Both the position numbers and the translations under genes were made by a program. A stretch of 64,000 nt of DNA, taken from assembly GCF_003610355.1 (NCBI RefSeq), contig NZ_RAPY01000005.1:186001-250000 (forward strand). Reading direction: 5' to 3'. This DNA is from Sphingobacterium detergens (GTDB lineage: Bacteria; Bacteroidota; Bacteroidia; Sphingobacteriales; Sphingobacteriaceae). Below, piece after piece: positions 55,929-64,000 of the stretch. The stretch's first letter is position 1, and each line of letters begins with the position of its first letter. The notes below the pieces were generated by a model. It worked only from the letters and a program-made list of their open reading frames with translations. It searched no databases and was not told where the DNA came from.

Positions 55929-58424
55929 TTAAAACTTATAGCTTAATGATACGGCAGCATTTCTAGGGTCGATCTGATTGATAAAACCGCCACGGAAATA
56001 CGAGTTCAAGCCAATCTCGTTGGTGATATTGTTAACAAAAACTTTTGCATCAAACCTTCGCCATTTATACCCCACCTGTGCATTTAAAGTTGTATAAGCT
56101 GGCATATTGAATGGTTTTTCGCCATAATATTCACCGTGGCCTTGCGGTGTTAGACTATACTCATTTACTGGACGATCGCCCACATAATACACTCCGGCAC
56201 TTAAGCTCAGATTTCTTAAAGCACCTTGATTAAAGACATATTGCACCCAAGCATTGGCCGTATGTTTTGGCGCATTCATTGGCGCAGAGCCATTCATGTA
56301 GGATGGAGAATTTTTATATCGGGCATCTAAATATGCATAGCCCAACATCACCGTTAGATTTTCCAACACACGACCGTTTAATTCAGCTTCGATACCATCC
56401 CGGACTAAATCACCCGCTTTAAAATAAAGACCTGTTGGTTGATTCGCATCATTATATTCCGCATTCGTTAGGTCAGATGTATAAATATGGAAATAAGTTA
56501 AATTGAAACGCAGTCTATTATCCAACCAATCTGATTTAATCCCCCCTTCGAATTGTTCGGTAGTTGAAGCACCCGCTTTGGTCCCATCAACCATTGGATT
56601 GGCTGCACTTCTGAGACTGGTTGAGTTCGTATAAGATCCGAATACATTGAAATTCTCGAAAGGCGTTACGATAACACCTGCCATCGGATTCCAAGCTGAT
56701 ACCCTCTTATTTCCGTTTGATATAAAGTCCTTCGTCGTCATCTCAGAGTAACGCAAACCCAATACTGCCTTAATGTATTTATTGAATTCAATAACATCCT
56801 GCGCCATAAAGCCAACAGAAGAATAGTAATTTCTAACAGGAGTTTTAGCCTCAAAAGCCACCTTCTTTCCTATCTGATTATTCCCCAATGAATCCACATA
56901 ATATACTTGGGTCAAATCGTTGGCCCAATCGCCATGAATATCAATCACGTCAATTATACCCCCGGCTAAAGCTGCCTGATCAGGCTTTGACAAGGGAACT
57001 TTACTGTCCAACAAACTCAATTTGGTACCAAACGAAGTTGTTGTTGCATCGGCGATACGATAGTCAACTCCCGCCTGTACCAAATGCTTTACCTTACCTG
57101 TATAAAGATCTTTTCCAATCAGATCAAACTGAAATGTCTTATTCTTATCATCTCTTAAGCTCTTACTCATCTTCCGCGAAAAGGTATTGAACTTTTCCTC
57201 TTTGTCCTCTATCAGAGTCGCCGATGTTGTCAAGTTATCGACCTGATAAGATGAGGTCGCAATTGAGGCGCGAATACTCCAACGGTCGCTCAATTCATGA
57301 TTGATCTGTCCCATAAAGCTCTTCATCTCTGTGTTAACGTTATCAGAATTCATACCTAAGAATTTATTATTGGGTATGACATATAAAGCATTAATACTCT
57401 GCGAAGGGTTTAAGTTAACCGCCGAATTTACCGGGGTACGGTTATCGTTGAAATAGTCTCCTTCCAATGTGATCGTTGTTCTCTCAGTAGGTTTCCAGGC
57501 CAGTGATGGGTTCAGATAGACACGGTTGGCTGAAAGCCCTTTTCTGAAACTATCATTCCTTTCATAGGCACCATCCATACGAAAAGCGACAGTCTCTTTT
57601 TTGTCTAATACGGTCTGAAAATCGAATGTTGGCCGAAACTGCCCCCAGCTTCCCACACGTACCCCAACCTCCCCAGAGTTTGTAAAATTAGGCGTTTTTG
57701 TCACGACGTTAATCACCCCACCGGCATTCCCGAGGTCAGTAATAACACCTTGCGTCACCGCTGCGGATCCTTTGATCATCTGAATAGACTCCACCCCTTG
57801 CATATCAACGACGCCAGAAGCTGTCTGAAACTGCGAGTCCATACGTACGCCATTTTTCAAAACTGGTACACCCCTGAAACCCCGTGTAGATAGTGATTCT
57901 TTGACGCCACCGTAAGAACCAAATAGTGTAACACCCGGAATATTTCTAACAGCATCAGTCAATGTCAATATACCCTGATCTTGAATTACTTTATTGGATA
58001 TCACCGATATACTCTGAATCTGATCGGAAGGTTTTAACGGCATACGGGTAATCATCTCAAGCCCCTTCGGCTTTTTATTCCGCTCACCAAACACTTCCAC
58101 CTCATCGATGGCTTGCTCATTGCCCACTAACACCACCGGTTTCATGACAACCTCACGGCTAGTGGAACTAAAAACATAATCAACCGATGTCGCCTGATAA
58201 CCTAGATAAGTAAAACGAATGATTGCATTCTGATCGACACCCTGAAGTCTGAAATGACCTTTATGGTCTGTCCGTACTGTTTTATCACCGATTGAAACGG
58301 TTACTGAGCTTAATGGGTTGTTGTTTGCATCTACAACCTTTCCTTTTACGATTCCTGAAGTTTGACCGTATACAGCGCTTCCGATTAAAAATGTAGAGGC
58401 AAGTGCAAGTAAGTGTTTGTCCAT
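55929..58424 (-). CDS. TonB-dependent siderophore-type receptor
   Basis: Outer-membrane receptor of 831 residues. Signal peptide about 1-20; carboxypeptidase-regulatory-like domain about 24-110; plug about 125-250 with the siderophore-receptor wording RNIPGVTLFG, STRGFRG, GVRMDSQ, VESIQMIKGSAAV and NAGGVINVVTKTP; 22-strand barrel ending SLSYKF. The FhuA/FpvA-like plug text favours ferric-siderophore or similar chelate over glycans, and there is no SusD partner. No iron-regulator site could be recognised. An own TACCTTTG promoter element lies upstream. Confidence 0.9.
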   Translation of the reverse strand: MDKHLLALASTFLIGSAVYGQTSGIVKGKVVDANNNPLSSVTVSIGDKTVRTDHKGHFRLQGVDQNAIIRFTYLGYQATSVDYVFSSTSREVVMKPVVLVGNEQAIDEVEVFGERNKKPKGLEMITRMPLKPSDQIQSISVISNKVIQDQGILTLTDAVRNIPGVTLFGSYGGVKESLSTRGFRGVPVLKNGVRMDSQFQTASGVVDMQGVESIQMIKGSAAVTQGVITDLGNAGGVINVVTKTPNFTNSGEVGVRVGSWGQFRPTFDFQTVLDKKETVAFRMDGAYERNDSFRKGLSANRVYLNPSLAWKPTERTTITLEGDYFNDNRTPVNSAVNLNPSQSINALYVIPNNKFLGMNSDNVNTEMKSFMGQINHELSDRWSIRASIATSSYQVDNLTTSATLIEDKEEKFNTFSRKMSKSLRDDKNKTFQFDLIGKDLYTGKVKHLVQAGVDYRIADATTTSFGTKLSLLDSKVPLSKPDQAALAGGIIDVIDIHGDWANDLTQVYYVDSLGNNQIGKKVAFEAKTPVRNYYSSVGFMAQDVIEFNKYIKAVLGLRYSEMTTKDFISNGNKRVSAWNPMAGVIVTPFENFNVFGSYTNSTSLRSAANPMVDGTKAGASTTEQFEGGIKSDWLDNRLRFNLTYFHIYTSDLTNAEYNDANQPTGLYFKAGDLVRDGIEAELNGRVLENLTVMLGYAYLDARYKNSPSYMNGSAPMNAPKHTANAWVQYVFNQGALRNLSLSAGVYYVGDRPVNEYSLTPQGHGEYYGEKPFNMPAYTTLNAQVGYKWRRFDAKVFVNNITNEIGLNSYFRGGFINQIDPRNAAVSLSYKF

Positions 58425-58470
58425 GTTAATAATTTTGGGTAATTATTTTTAATTAATCTAAATAGTGAAG

Positions 58471-58478
58471 CAAAGGTA
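58471..58478 (-). promoter_or_regulatory. Candidate -7 promoter element of the TonB receptor gene
   Basis: Minus strand TACCTTTG matches TAnnTTTG, 47 bp before the ATG. Confidence 0.45.
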
Positions 58479-58509
58479 TAAAAATTTTGCTTGCTATAAC
58501 AACTAAAAA

Positions 58510-58545
58510 CAAAAAAGCTCTGAACCAATTAAGATTCAGAGCTTT
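58510..58545 (-). terminator. Terminator of the nagB/PIG-L gene
   Basis: Arms AAAGCTCTGAA (58514-58524) and TTCAGAGCTTT (58535-58545), 10-nt loop; T tract on the minus strand. It lies 22 bp past the stop. Confidence 0.85.
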
Positions 58546-58566
58546 CCTATATTAATTCAGACTATT

Positions 58567-60495
58567 TTAGTCAAATTTCCATCTTACAAAAGCTTCTATC
58601 GCTTCATAGTTTGCAAGACCTAATCGGTCATACATTGCTGCGGTATCGCTCGTACGGTCTTCAGCACGTACCCAGAATTCACGTGGATCATCACCTGGGA
58701 ATACAGGTAGATCTTTTTGGGATTGATGTTTGAAGATCGCTAAACGCTTGCGATATACCTCTTGTGGAGATAATGGAACTGCCATTTCGATCTCATGGAT
58801 CGGATATTCATGCCATGCACCTCTATACAACCACAACCAACAGTCTTTTGTCCACTCGTCAGTTTTGCTCAATCTTCTCAGAGCCTCGAACAAAATATCG
58901 AAACATACTTTATGCGTACCATGTGGATCTGCAAAATCTCCTGCTGCGAATACTTGGTGCGGTTTTACCTGACGCAACAATTCCATCGTTTGTTGGATAT
59001 CATCTTCAAACGATACATCCTTCGCAAATTTTTGTCTATCGTAGAATGGTAGATCTTGGAAATGGATATTTTCATCTGGCAAACCGACTAAACGAGCTCC
59101 AGCAATAGCTTCTCCTTTACGGATCAATGCCTTTATTTTGCGAACAAGTTCGGTATCGATCTGATTTGGTTTTTTCGTTGCAAAGATTGCTCTTTCTTCA
59201 TCATAAATCTGATTGATTTGAGCGGCCTCGGTATTTGCACCAATTTGATTTGCCAAATCTTCAGCAAATTCCAAGTAACGTACCACATCATCATCCCACA
59301 CAGCCGTATTACCACAAGTCTGATAAGCAACATGTACATTGTGCCCTTGGTCAGCCAAACGGATAAATGTTCCGCCCATAGAGATGACATCATCATCTGG
59401 GTGCGGAGAAAATACAATCGCGTTTTTCTTCGCCGGATTAGCACGCTCTGGACGTTGTGAATCGTCTACATTGGGTTTACCCCCTGGCCATCCTGTAATC
59501 GTATGTTGAAGTTCATTAAAAATACGGATATTGATGTTATAAGCAGGGCCAGTTTCCGTCACCAACTTTGCCATACCATGAGCGCTATAGTCTTCGTCCG
59601 TCAGTTTCAAAATCGGTTTATTGATTTCCAGCGCTAACCAAACAACGGCTTTTTTGATCAATGTTGGCGTCCAGGTAACATCTTCTGCCAACCATGGAAG
59701 GTCAAAACGTGTCAACAAGGATGCCGCCGCCTCATCTAAGATGAATTCGACATTATCCGATAGTTGAAGATATGTTGCAGGAATCTCTGACGAAATCTCG
59801 CCCTCAACCGCTTTCCTAATGATCTCGGCTTTCGTTTCAGTCCAAGCCATCAAGATAATCTCGCGCGCTTTGAAAATTGTACCGACACCCATCGTGATCG
59901 CTTTTCTCGGCACATTTTCTTTACCACCAAAAGCACGTGATGCATCCCGACGTGTCAAATCGTCTAAGGTTACAATACGGGTACCAGAGTTTGGAGCAGA
60001 CCCCGGTTCATTAAATCCAATATGGCCTGTACGACCAATACCTAATAATTGAATATCTAAACCACCAGCAGCAGTAATCTTTTGTTCGTATGCTTCACAA
60101 AACGCATTGACTTGATCCGGTGCTAGGGTACCATCAGGAATATTTACATTCGCCTTATCAATGTCTACATGATCGAACAAATTTTTGTTCATAAAAGCCA
60201 CATAGCTCTGATCGGCGTCAGGTTGCATCGGAAAATATTCATCAAGATTGAAGGTAATCACGTTCTTAAAGCTTAAACCTTCTTCTTTGTGCAAGCGAAT
60301 CAATTCTTGATAAACTTTCACCGGTGTAGCACCAGTAGCAAGACCTAGAACAGCTTTTTCACCTTTCTCCTGCTTTGCACGAATAATTTCAGCAATACGA
60401 TTTGCAACGTTTTTCGAAGCTGAATTTTGATCTGGATAGACGCTTACAGGGACTTTTTCGAAGCGTGTTTCTTCCAATAAATTTAATCTAGCCAT
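58567..60495 (-). CDS. nagB: Glucosamine-6-phosphate deaminase fused to a PIG-L/LmbE-type deacetylase domain
   Basis: Two-domain cytoplasmic protein, 642 residues. The N-terminal NagB domain (about 15-270) converts glucosamine-6-phosphate to fructose-6-phosphate and ammonia: GLATGATPVKVYQEL, FNLDEY with Asp85, and GIGRTGHIGFNEPGS with catalytic His158. After a linker (about 275-355), a PIG-L/LmbE domain begins (about 358-560): zinc motif HPDDD at 365-369 and a DPHGTHK motif near 530. Ordinary NagB has about 260 residues. The second domain could deacetylate an amino-sugar substrate, but its reaction is not established. It links to the GH20 hexosaminidase as amino-sugar catabolism. Confidence 0.92.
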   Translation of the reverse strand: MARLNLLEETRFEKVPVSVYPDQNSASKNVANRIAEIIRAKQEKGEKAVLGLATGATPVKVYQELIRLHKEEGLSFKNVITFNLDEYFPMQPDADQSYVAFMNKNLFDHVDIDKANVNIPDGTLAPDQVNAFCEAYEQKITAAGGLDIQLLGIGRTGHIGFNEPGSAPNSGTRIVTLDDLTRRDASRAFGGKENVPRKAITMGVGTIFKAREIILMAWTETKAEIIRKAVEGEISSEIPATYLQLSDNVEFILDEAAASLLTRFDLPWLAEDVTWTPTLIKKAVVWLALEINKPILKLTDEDYSAHGMAKLVTETGPAYNINIRIFNELQHTITGWPGGKPNVDDSQRPERANPAKKNAIVFSPHPDDDVISMGGTFIRLADQGHNVHVAYQTCGNTAVWDDDVVRYLEFAEDLANQIGANTEAAQINQIYDEERAIFATKKPNQIDTELVRKIKALIRKGEAIAGARLVGLPDENIHFQDLPFYDRQKFAKDVSFEDDIQQTMELLRQVKPHQVFAAGDFADPHGTHKVCFDILFEALRRLSKTDEWTKDCWLWLYRGAWHEYPIHEIEMAVPLSPQEVYRKRLAIFKHQSQKDLPVFPGDDPREFWVRAEDRTSDTAAMYDRLGLANYEAIEAFVRWKFD

Positions 60496-60524
60496 TTTAT
60501 GGATATATTGATAAACGTGAATTA

Positions 60525-60532
60525 CAAATTTA
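60525..60532 (-). promoter_or_regulatory. Candidate -7 promoter element of nagB
   Basis: Minus strand TAAATTTG, exact TAnnTTTG match, 30 bp before the ATG. Confidence 0.45.
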
Positions 60533-60636
60533 TGAAATTAGTGAGTTAAGTTGAAGTAAAATTTTAATAAAGTGGCTTATTCTTAACAATATTTTAAATA
60601 AAACCTTTTAGCCCTTATTTTAGCATAGAAATCCCA

Positions 60637-61785
60637 CTATATTTCGTTTAAAATCGCTACTGCTTTTAACAAAGTAACATCCTGTTTAGCAAAACAAACA
60701 CGTAAAACTTGCTGATCTGTAGCTTGTTTGTAAAACGCCGAGAGCGGAATCGTCGCTATTTTGTGATGTTTTGTCAAATAGCAGGCAAAATCAAACTCCT
60801 TCTCCTGACTAATGGCACTATAATCGAGATTAAGAAAATAGGTCCCTTCACAAGGGAGAATCTTGAAACGAGACTGCGCCAATCCATTTTTGAGTAAGTC
60901 TCTCTTCTTCGCAAAGAAACCAGCAAGACTCTCCACATAAGCAATATCTTTCAAATATTCGGCAATTGCGATCTGCATAGGCGTATTAACACTGAATACA
61001 TTAAACTGATGGATTTTCCGAAATTCGCGCATCAATAGAACTGGCGCCACACAGTAGCCAATCTTCCATCCCGTGGTATGCAACAGCTTTCCAAAGGAAG
61101 CGACGACAAAACTCCGTTCACGCAAACTCGGTATACTTAAAACAGATTGCGGCGAAACTCCATCAAAAACGAGATGTTCATAAACTTCATCGCTTAATAA
61201 CAGGGTGTTTGTTCCCGCTAATAGCTTCCCAAGTTTATTTAGGTCCTCTTTTCCGAGTACTTTTCCAGTAGGATTATTCGGATTATTGATAATCACCAAT
61301 CGCGTTTTTTCGTTGATCAGTGTAGCCACATAATCCCAGTCAATTTGAAAATCTGGTGCCAATAATCGAACTGGAACAACCTTACCGCCAAACAATTCAA
61401 TCGTTGGGGCATAACTATCGTATGCCGGCTCGAATATAATCACTTCATCTCCCTGGCTGACGACCGTTGCTATAGCTGTAAAGATGCCCTGGGTTCCTCC
61501 GGCTGTAACCGTGAGTTCTTCAGTTGGATCTATATCCACGGCATATACCGCCTTGTATTTATTTACGATCGTCTCCCGTAGGCTTTGGGCACCGATCATT
61601 GGCGCATATTGGTTATGTCCTTTTTCCATTGCGGCGGAGACCAATTGTACAAGCTTGGGGTCCGTCTCAAAGTCTGGAAAACCCTGTGACAGATTCAGCG
61701 CCTGCTCCTCATTGGCAAGCGTGGTCATCTTGGTAAAGATCGATGTACCGACATGTGGAAGTTTAGCTATTAGGTTGAAGTTCAT
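60637..61785 (-). CDS. Class I/II aminotransferase, methionine aminotransferase (YbdL) type
   Basis: Fold-type I PLP aminotransferase, 382 residues, cytoplasmic. Visible: LSQGFPDFETDP, the PLP phosphate region VTAGGTQGIF (93-102), NNPNNPTGKVL (167-177), the SDEVYEHLVFDG block and Schiff-base Lys233 in VASFGKLLHTTGWKIGYCVAP. This wording matches YbdL, which prefers methionine (and His, Phe) and is related to kynurenine aminotransferases. A role in methionine salvage or aromatic transamination is possible; no pathway neighbours settle it. It is divergent from the TlpA-like gene. Confidence 0.9.
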   Translation of the reverse strand: MNFNLIAKLPHVGTSIFTKMTTLANEEQALNLSQGFPDFETDPKLVQLVSAAMEKGHNQYAPMIGAQSLRETIVNKYKAVYAVDIDPTEELTVTAGGTQGIFTAIATVVSQGDEVIIFEPAYDSYAPTIELFGGKVVPVRLLAPDFQIDWDYVATLINEKTRLVIINNPNNPTGKVLGKEDLNKLGKLLAGTNTLLLSDEVYEHLVFDGVSPQSVLSIPSLRERSFVVASFGKLLHTTGWKIGYCVAPVLLMREFRKIHQFNVFSVNTPMQIAIAEYLKDIAYVESLAGFFAKKRDLLKNGLAQSRFKILPCEGTYFLNLDYSAISQEKEFDFACYLTKHHKIATIPLSAFYKQATDQQVLRVCFAKQDVTLLKAVAILNEI

Positions 61786-61826
61786 TTTTTGACATTTTAT
61801 TAATCTACCAAATTAGTGGATTTTCT

Positions 61827-61834
61827 TATATTTG
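61827..61834 (+). promoter_or_regulatory. Candidate -7 promoter element of the TlpA-like gene
   Basis: TATATTTG, exact TAnnTTTG match, 24 bp before the chosen ATG at 61858. It also places an upstream in-frame ATG at 61816 before the likely transcription start, which supports the later start. Confidence 0.45.
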
Positions 61835-61857
61835 TAAATATATACAAGAATAGCAAC

Positions 61858-62538
61858 ATGATAAAATACATCACACTACTTTTTTTGGTTCTTCCGTTCT
61901 TTGGTTTAGCCCAGAAAAAAGAATTGACCAAACAGGAATATATCGCCCGCGTAAAAGCAGCACCGGATTCCATCTCAACTTTAGTTGATTTGCGTCGTGT
62001 AGGCGGCTACGACCCTGTCTATACCGAGTTACAGGCACTTTATAATACCTTGAGTGGCAATGTAAAAAATTCCATTGAAGGAAAAGAGTTTCAGGAATAT
62101 CTGAATGCGCTAGAGACTGTTCAGATCGGCAAAGTTGCGCCTGCTTTTACACAAAATGATACAACAGGCACCCCTGTACAACTATCCGATTTCAAAGGTA
62201 AATATGTATTACTTGATTTTTGGGCTTCATGGTGTCCAGACTGTCGCGTTGAAAGTCCAGATCTTGTAAAAACTTATGAACAGTTCAAAGGAGACAACTT
62301 TGAAATCCTCGGTATATCCTTTGACAAAGACCGCAACTCTTGGATCAAGGCCATTCACACAGACAAGCTACATTGGAAACATGTTTCTGACTTAAAACGT
62401 TGGCAAAATGATGTTGGCACTTTATACGCGGTGAAATCTATCCCCCAAAATGTGTTGATTGACCCGAGTGGAAAAATCATTGCGAAGAATTTACATGGCG
62501 ATGCTTTACGTGCCAAGCTAAAAGAAGTATTAAAGTAA
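61858..62538 (+). CDS. TlpA-like periplasmic thiol-disulphide oxidoreductase
   Basis: Exported thioredoxin-fold protein, 226 residues from the ATG at 61858, which gives a proper signal peptide (MIKYITLLFLVLPFFGLAQ). An N-terminal helical segment (about 25-95) precedes an AhpC/TSA-TlpA domain (about 98-225): GKVAPAFTQNDTTG, the redox motif WCPDC in FWASWCPDCRVESPDL, ILGISFDKDRNSW and the cis-Pro region SIPQNVLIDPSG. It likely reduces disulphides in periplasmic or outer-membrane proteins. Terminator after it. Confidence 0.92.
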   Translation: MIKYITLLFLVLPFFGLAQKKELTKQEYIARVKAAPDSISTLVDLRRVGGYDPVYTELQALYNTLSGNVKNSIEGKEFQEYLNALETVQIGKVAPAFTQNDTTGTPVQLSDFKGKYVLLDFWASWCPDCRVESPDLVKTYEQFKGDNFEILGISFDKDRNSWIKAIHTDKLHWKHVSDLKRWQNDVGTLYAVKSIPQNVLIDPSGKIIAKNLHGDALRAKLKEVLK

Positions 62539-62589
62539 GAAGGAATGTTAGCCATGAGGCTATAAGGAAATAGAAGAAATATTAAAGAA

Positions 62590-62627
62590 AAAACAGGTGT
62601 CCGAAAATTCGGGCACCTGTTTTTTTA
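62590..62627. terminator. Bidirectional terminator between TlpA-like gene and radA
   Basis: ACAGGTGTCCGA (62593-62604) and TCGGGCACCTGT (62609-62620), one mismatch, with an A tract before and a T tract after. Serves the two convergent genes. Confidence 0.88.
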
Positions 62628-62646
62628 ATATGGTTCTTATTCTATA

Positions 62647-64000
62647 TTAACCAAATAAGGCGCTAAACAGGTCTTCCAATTTAGCTACTGGTCTAATGGC
62701 AATATTATATTTCTTGGCATCCAATCCTTTGGTATTAAACTTGGAAATAAAGATCCCATCAAAGCCCAACTTCTCAGCTTCTTGAATACGTTGTTCAATC
62801 CGATTTACAGCTCTGATCTCTCCGGATAAACCTACTTCGCCAGCAAAGGTCAGGCTGGTCTTTATCGGAATATCTTGTTGTGACGAAATAATAGCCACGA
62901 TAACTGCCAGATCGATGGCTGGGTCTTCAACGCGAAGTCCTCCGGCAATATTCAAAAATACATCCTGTGCACTTAACCGAAAACCAAATCGCTTTTCCAA
63001 TACAGCCAACAACATGTTTAATCGTTTTGTATCATAACCTGTAGATGAGCGTTGGGCTGTACCAAATGCGGAATTGCTCACCAAGGCCTGAACTTCAATC
63101 ATCATCGGCCGCATCCCCTCTAGCATAGCCGCAATGGAAACACCACTCACGGGCTCATCGCGTTGTGAAATCATAATTTCGGACGGATTTGACACCTCCC
63201 GCAATCCGGAACCCTGCATTTCATATATACCCAATTCCGAAGCGGAGCCAAACCTATTTTTTACCGCACGCAATATACGATAGACGTGATGGCGGTCACC
63301 CTCAAATTGGAGTACCGTATCGACCATATGTTCCAAGACTTTCGGTCCTGCAATCGAACCATCTTTGGTAATATGGCCCACAATAAATACTGGGGTACTG
63401 GTTTCTTTGGCAAACCGTAGTAATTCGGCTGTACATTCCCGCACTTGGGAAACCGACCCCGGCGCCGATTCAATCTGCGCTGAATGCAAGGTTTGGATGG
63501 AATCTATGACAATGACATTAGGTTGTACTGTCTCGATCTGCTTGAAAATATTTTGTGTCGATGTTTCCGTCAGAATATAACAATTGGCTTTCGAGGATTG
63601 TGACAATCGCTCGGCCCGCATCTTGATTTGCTGCTCACTCTCCTCTCCGGAAATATAGAGCGTTTTGACCTGTGGAATGGACAAAGCCAGCTGGAGCATC
63701 AATGTGGATTTTCCAATTCCGGGTTCACCACCTATCAACACCAGGGACCCCGGGACGATTCCCCCTCCCAACACCCGATTAAACTCCTGATCTGGAGTCA
63801 AGATACGCGATTCATCCTGATATACTATCTCATGAATAATAGCCGCTTTGTTTGCCCGCTTTGTATTCCCTGTTGTTGTGGTGCTTCGCCATTCAGGAAC
63901 TTTTGAGCTTGACTTTTCGACCACTTCCTCCACGAAACTATTCCATTGTTTGCACGATGGACACTGTCCCATCCATTTGGAAGCCTCATAGCCACAGTTT
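62647..64000 (-). CDS. radA: DNA repair protein RadA, N-terminus outside window
   Basis: RecA-related helicase that promotes branch migration in recombination repair. The frame is open to the window edge (N-C-G-Y-E-A-S-K-W upstream of the Met at 63972), so about 451 residues are visible and only some 10-15 are missing. Domains: C4 zinc finger partly visible (NCGYE, CPSC), RecA-like ATPase with Walker A GGEPGIGKST, the RadA-specific KNRFGS motif, and a C-terminal Lon-protease-like domain (VFLNIAGGLRVEDPAIDLAV). Transcribed toward, and sharing a terminator with, the TlpA-like gene. Confidence 0.95.
   Translation of the reverse strand, partial: NCGYEASKWMGQCPSCKQWNSFVEEVVEKSSSKVPEWRSTTTTGNTKRANKAAIIHEIVYQDESRILTPDQEFNRVLGGGIVPGSLVLIGGEPGIGKSTLMLQLALSIPQVKTLYISGEESEQQIKMRAERLSQSSKANCYILTETSTQNIFKQIETVQPNVIVIDSIQTLHSAQIESAPGSVSQVRECTAELLRFAKETSTPVFIVGHITKDGSIAGPKVLEHMVDTVLQFEGDRHHVYRILRAVKNRFGSASELGIYEMQGSGLREVSNPSEIMISQRDEPVSGVSIAAMLEGMRPMMIEVQALVSNSAFGTAQRSSTGYDTKRLNMLLAVLEKRFGFRLSAQDVFLNIAGGLRVEDPAIDLAVIVAIISSQQDIPIKTSLTFAGEVGLSGEIRAVNRIEQRIQEAEKLGFDGIFISKFNTKGLDAKKYNIAIRPVAKLEDLFSALFG

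Overview
The window comes from a Bacteroidota chromosome, most likely Sphingobacteriaceae and probably Sphingobacterium. Three SusC/SusD pairs, two of them with an ECF sigma factor and a FecR anti-sigma gene, point there. So do a PafA-type phosphatase, a NagB/PIG-L fusion and several promoters with the Bacteroidota -7 element TAnnTTTG. The genus is an inference from gene content and protein resemblance. No insertion sequence, prophage or CRISPR array was seen. There is one tRNA gene, tRNA-Glu(UUC).

Layout. 1-6043 (minus): a sigma/FecR/SusC/SusD nutrient-uptake locus whose SusD gene runs off the left edge. 6283-11501 (minus): an Rrf2 regulator, a PafA-like phosphatase and uvrA, followed by a decayed GMC oxidoreductase tail. 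11945-18422 (plus): an ecotin-type protease inhibitor, then SusC, SusD and a Tat-exported metallophosphoesterase. 18510-23704 (minus): typA, kbl, an ABC permease and a DUF2147 protein. 24173-29752: a small membrane protein, a P1B metal ATPase, pgi, and prfB with an intact programmed +1 frameshift. 30159-32951: a NodC/hyaluronan-synthase-like glycosyltransferase with a UDP-HexNAc-type dehydrogenase. 33175-42838: a second sigma/FecR/SusC/SusD locus ending in a metallophosphoesterase with a PQQ-like propeller.

42993-52767 is the most unusual part. A divergent LacI-type regulator separates two gene groups. One is a catabolic operon: D-threo-aldose (L-galactose/L-fucose) dehydrogenase, an LgoD-like L-galactonate 5-dehydrogenase and a tagaturonate reductase-family enzyme. 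The other holds secreted glycosidases: a GH29 stump, an unassigned beta-propeller hydrolase and a GH29-B enzyme. Read together they suggest release of an alpha-L-galactoside or alpha-L-fucoside, oxidation of the sugar to the aldonate, and C5 epimerisation through a 5-keto intermediate. The regulator's probable operators are visible, including a perfect 44-bp palindrome. Two genes of the locus look broken: the first fucosidase and, less certainly, a sugar permease.

53033-64000: tRNA-Glu, a GH20 hexosaminidase, a TonB siderophore-type receptor, the NagB/PIG-L fusion, a methionine-type aminotransferase, a TlpA-like thioredoxin and radA, which is cut by the right edge. GH20 and NagB suggest amino-sugar scavenging.
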